Shown in pieces: positions 11,170-13,324 of a DNA stretch of 13,324 nucleotides (the first letter of the stretch is position 1; the number at the start of each line of letters is the position of its first letter). This DNA comes from Euryarchaeota archaeon TMED132 (GTDB lineage Archaea; Thermoplasmatota; Poseidoniia; Poseidoniales; Poseidoniaceae). The position numbers were made by a program, and so were the translations under genes. Below the pieces are notes generated by a model. That model ran no database searches. It was given only the letters and a program-made list of their open reading frames with translations, and was not told the origin of the DNA. The DNA is taken from assembly GCA_002172355.2 (NCBI GenBank), contig NHGH02000014.1, positions 60,634 through 73,957 on the forward strand, given 5' to 3'.

Positions 11170-11176
11170 GGAGGAG
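11170..11176 (+). promoter_or_regulatory. Shine-Dalgarno site fixing the start at 11182
   Basis: GGAGGAG ends 5 nt before the ATG at 11182. The TTG at 11164 is in frame but would place this ribosome site inside the coding region, so it is not used. Confidence 0.8.
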
Positions 11177-11181
11177 TAATT

Positions 11182-12024
11182 ATGTCAGAGAAGAGTTTTG
11201 ACGAACGCCGAGAGGCCCTCAAAGCTCGTGTTAAAAAGCAACTCGAAGAATCCTCAATACAAGATTCAGAACCAGAACTAATTGTCCCTCAATCAGAATT
11301 AATGTTAGATGAAGATAGTTTTGAATCAATGATGGAATTCGAGTATGATGATAAAGCAAGACTTAGGAAATTAGCAGCTGTTTTGATATTAGTAGGCAGT
11401 CTTTTGGGAATTTTCAGTGGCGGAATTATTTTGCAAGGAAATCCTTCTGAATTACTTAATTCATCACTATTTGAGCAAACTCAGAGCGTTGATATTACTG
11501 GCCAAGCATTGGATATTGAAGGTCAAGCCATCTTTAATGCCAGTATCGAATTGGTTGATTATGAAAGTTCTGAAACACTACAAGTAACTTACACAAATGA
11601 TAATGGTTATTTTCAGTTAAAAAATGTCAAATCTGAAACTATGTTGCTAAGAGTGTCTCTAGAAGGATATAACACGATAGAACGTACTTTCGATGCAGTT
11701 GATGGCATTATGCAACCTTTTACTATGAAAAATGGTAGTGAAATAACTAAAGAAACGGTTCAATCCGAAGACTCAGGTTGGTCTTTAGAAGCGGCTGTCG
11801 GATTATCAACTTTCATTGGTGTGATGACTATTATTACTGGCATTGTAGGAATTCAAGCATCCGTTGAAACACGTCGTGCTAAGCGATATCGAAGAACTCA
11901 ATATCTTGCTGGTATTAGTTTATTCAGTAGAGGTTTAATTTTATTTGGTCCAATATTGATTTTAGTTGGAATGGGATTATTGACATTAACAAAAGAGCAA
12001 TTTGAAGATACTGAAGAGGTGTGA
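11182..12024 (+). CDS. Three-helix membrane protein with carboxypeptidase-regulatory-like domain
   Basis: I do not recognise a specific family for the 280-residue whole. The N-terminus (1-62) is hydrophilic, with a basic/acidic helix-like start, and is probably cytosolic. TM1 lies at about 64-86. An outside domain (about 102-175) begins VDITGQALDIEGQAI, continues with YTNDNGYFQLKNV (137-149), and ends in a V-S-L-E-G-Y motif. This is the pattern of CarboxypepD_reg/CNA-B-like beta sandwiches, which bind or brace surface partners and have no catalytic residues. TM2 (203-225) leads to a strongly basic loop (RRAKRYRR, 231-238), inside by the positive-inside rule, followed by TM3 (about 242-269) and an acidic tail. 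GAGGTG at its 3' end serves as the ribosome site for the next gene, whose start lies 2 bp beyond this stop, so the two are co-transcribed. Its role is unknown; it might be a sensor or scaffold in the envelope. Confidence 0.9.
   Translation: MSEKSFDERREALKARVKKQLEESSIQDSEPELIVPQSELMLDEDSFESMMEFEYDDKARLRKLAAVLILVGSLLGIFSGGIILQGNPSELLNSSLFEQTQSVDITGQALDIEGQAIFNASIELVDYESSETLQVTYTNDNGYFQLKNVKSETMLLRVSLEGYNTIERTFDAVDGIMQPFTMKNGSEITKETVQSEDSGWSLEAAVGLSTFIGVMTIITGIVGIQASVETRRAKRYRRTQYLAGISLFSRGLILFGPILILVGMGLLTLTKEQFEDTEEV
12016..12021 (+). promoter_or_regulatory. Shine-Dalgarno site inside the upstream gene for the thymidylate-kinase-like gene
   Basis: GAGGTG lies 5 nt before the ATG at 12027 and within the last codons of the preceding gene. 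This is a translational-coupling arrangement. Confidence 0.75.
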
Positions 12025-12026
12025 GA

Positions 12027-13324
12027 ATGTATCTTATTTCCATCGAAGGAGGAGATGGTTCTGGCAAAGGCGAAGCGGCTAGAATAATTCTGGAATTAGT
12101 AAATGAGTATCCTTTTCCTCAAGTCCACCCAACTCATGAGCCAAGGAGACATAGTGAACTTGGTAAACTCGCTCTTGATTCCGTAAAAACAGGCGATAGA
12201 ACCCCGCTTCAAGAAGCAGGATTATTCGCGGCTGATAGATTAGACCATTCACATACTTGGATTAAGCCGCTATTAGATAAAGGCCATATCGTTATTTCAG
12301 ATAGGAATATTCATTCGTCTCTCATTTACCAAGGAATTGTTGGAAATCTAGGTATTGAACAAGTATGTAAAATGAACTCTGCCGCAATGATACCAGACTT
12401 GGTAATATGGATTGATTGTGATCCTGAAAAGGCAATAAAAAGAATCCAATCTGGCACATTACGGATGACAAGTCAAAAGCAAGAGTATTTTGAAACAACT
12501 GACATTCAAAAGAAAATCCGTAAAGGTTTCAATGATCTATTGTCAGGCAATATACAAGTTTCTAGCCCTTTTGACAAGTGTTGTGTGGTTGGACCAATTC
12601 TAAATGAAGGTGGATTAGATGAGTTAAGAAGGAAACTTCGAGATGAGTTACGCTCATTTTTCAATAGAAAACCGACTCCACTGAATGTAGACCCTGACCA
12701 AGTTGACAGATTTCTTCTCAGTACTCTTGTGAAAGATGTCAAAAAACAAACAAGATTACCCGGCGCACCGGAAATGAAAACTGCAATACATATTGGATGG
12801 CTATCTGGAATGACTCCAAGCCATTGGATGAAACTAGCAGAAGATAAATGGCCAAAAGTGAGTGCCAAGGAATATGATGTACCTGCAACTTCATACTCCC
12901 AATCATGTTGGTCAATTTTGGGAACTTTATCATTAATTGTTGGCTCTACTGAAGTTCCAAGGTTACACAAATCTCTAGGACCTCATAGAATGGTCACTCA
13001 GAGACATACTCAAAGGTTAGTCAAGTGGCTTGAGCACGAAAGATGGATACATAAGCAACAATCACATGTCCCATTTTCTGAAGCGAAAGTTTTCAAATTG
13101 AGAGATGATAAACTAGGCTATGGAAGATTGGCACTGGCAATGTGGCCTTTGAGAGCTTCGCTTGCATCTTGGAGAAGAGTAAATCCTGATTCTGATTGGG
13201 ATAACGCCCTTTCTGACATTTTGATGATAAAGGAAGAAAAAAACCCTCCACCTTCAATTAGAAAGGCTATACAAAACGTACTCCATCGACTGGAAATGCT
13301 AACAAGTGGACATGAAGATTGCCC
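12027..13324 (+). CDS. tmk: Thymidylate-kinase-like P-loop protein with long C-terminal extension (runs off right edge)
   Basis: dTMP kinase phosphorylates dTMP to dTDP with ATP. Residues 1 to about 210 match that family: P-loop EGGDGSGKG (7-15), THEP (36-39, usually TREP), LFAADRLDH (66-74), ISDRN followed by SSLIYQG (90-103, usually DRY..S..YQG), LVIWIDCDPEKAIKRI (125-140) and a lid-like stretch with TTDIQKKIRKGF (157-168). The Walker lysine is Lys14, but the next residues are Gly-Glu, not Ser/Thr-Thr, and Asn94 replaces the usual Tyr. Normal enzymes are about 200-215 residues; this one continues for at least 220 more (213-432) without a stop before the window ends. The extension is rich in Trp, His, Lys and Arg, looks helical, and has no motif I recognise. 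No other kinase is visible here, so it may be the cell's true dTMP kinase or a divergent paralogue. The start is set by GAGGTG 5 nt upstream, and it forms an operon with the preceding membrane protein (2-bp gap). Confidence 0.85.
   Translation, partial: MYLISIEGGDGSGKGEAARIILELVNEYPFPQVHPTHEPRRHSELGKLALDSVKTGDRTPLQEAGLFAADRLDHSHTWIKPLLDKGHIVISDRNIHSSLIYQGIVGNLGIEQVCKMNSAAMIPDLVIWIDCDPEKAIKRIQSGTLRMTSQKQEYFETTDIQKKIRKGFNDLLSGNIQVSSPFDKCCVVGPILNEGGLDELRRKLRDELRSFFNRKPTPLNVDPDQVDRFLLSTLVKDVKKQTRLPGAPEMKTAIHIGWLSGMTPSHWMKLAEDKWPKVSAKEYDVPATSYSQSCWSILGTLSLIVGSTEVPRLHKSLGPHRMVTQRHTQRLVKWLEHERWIHKQQSHVPFSEAKVFKLRDDKLGYGRLALAMWPLRASLASWRRVNPDSDWDNALSDILMIKEEKNPPPSIRKAIQNVLHRLEMLTSGHEDC

Noticed and set aside
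12506..12970. A 154-codon open frame on the minus strand
   Set aside because: It lies wholly inside the thymidylate-kinase-like gene on the opposite strand, has no recognisable motif or ribosome site, and has a low-quality composition.

Overview
The window most likely comes from a planktonic marine euryarchaeon of the Marine Group II/III type (Candidatus Poseidoniia). This is an inference from gene content, made without any database search. Three things support it. A bacterial-type DNA gyrase operon sits beside a type I 3-dehydroquinate dehydratase (AroD). Several genes encode surface proteins anchored by a C-terminal membrane helix, including a very large PKD-repeat metallopeptidase. Upstream regions carry archaeal-looking purine-rich BRE/TATA elements (AGGTRTTTAARGGT) together with strong Shine-Dalgarno sites. 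The DNA is moderately AT-rich throughout, with no visible composition break. I see no tRNA, rRNA, CRISPR array or insertion sequence.

Layout. Positions 1-3300 (minus strand) hold gyrB followed by gyrA. gyrA starts at a TTG inside the end of gyrB and runs off the left edge. Positions 3301-3619 form a divergent intergenic region with a promoter-like element, a tiny M-A-F-W reading frame and an AT-rich dyad, all ahead of aroD (3620-4417, plus). aroD converges on a minus-strand pair. The upstream member is a 1404-residue surface metallopeptidase with PKD domains (5616-9830). The downstream member is a 377-residue membrane-anchored protein of unknown function (4430-5563). A compact 79-bp divergent promoter region separates the large peptidase from a plus-strand membrane-anchored M28/glutaminyl-cyclase-like enzyme (9910-11109). 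After a promoter with a flanking dyad comes a two-gene unit: a three-helix membrane protein with a carboxypeptidase-regulatory-like domain (11182-12024), then a thymidylate-kinase-like protein with altered motifs and a long C-terminal extension (12027 to the right edge).

How the genes work together. gyrBA supplies DNA supercoiling, and aroD feeds aromatic amino acid synthesis. The divergent pair of exported metallo-enzymes, plus the 377-residue companion, looks like a cell-surface protein or peptide processing locus, which would fit a protein-degrading heterotroph. The thymidylate-kinase-like protein is probably co-transcribed with the membrane protein before it, but no functional link is evident.

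The least ordinary items are the thymidylate kinase homologue (GKGE P-loop, DRN in place of DRY, about 220 extra residues), the unrecognised 377-residue partner protein, the substrate-loop change in AroD, and the possible aromatic-codon leader upstream of aroD.
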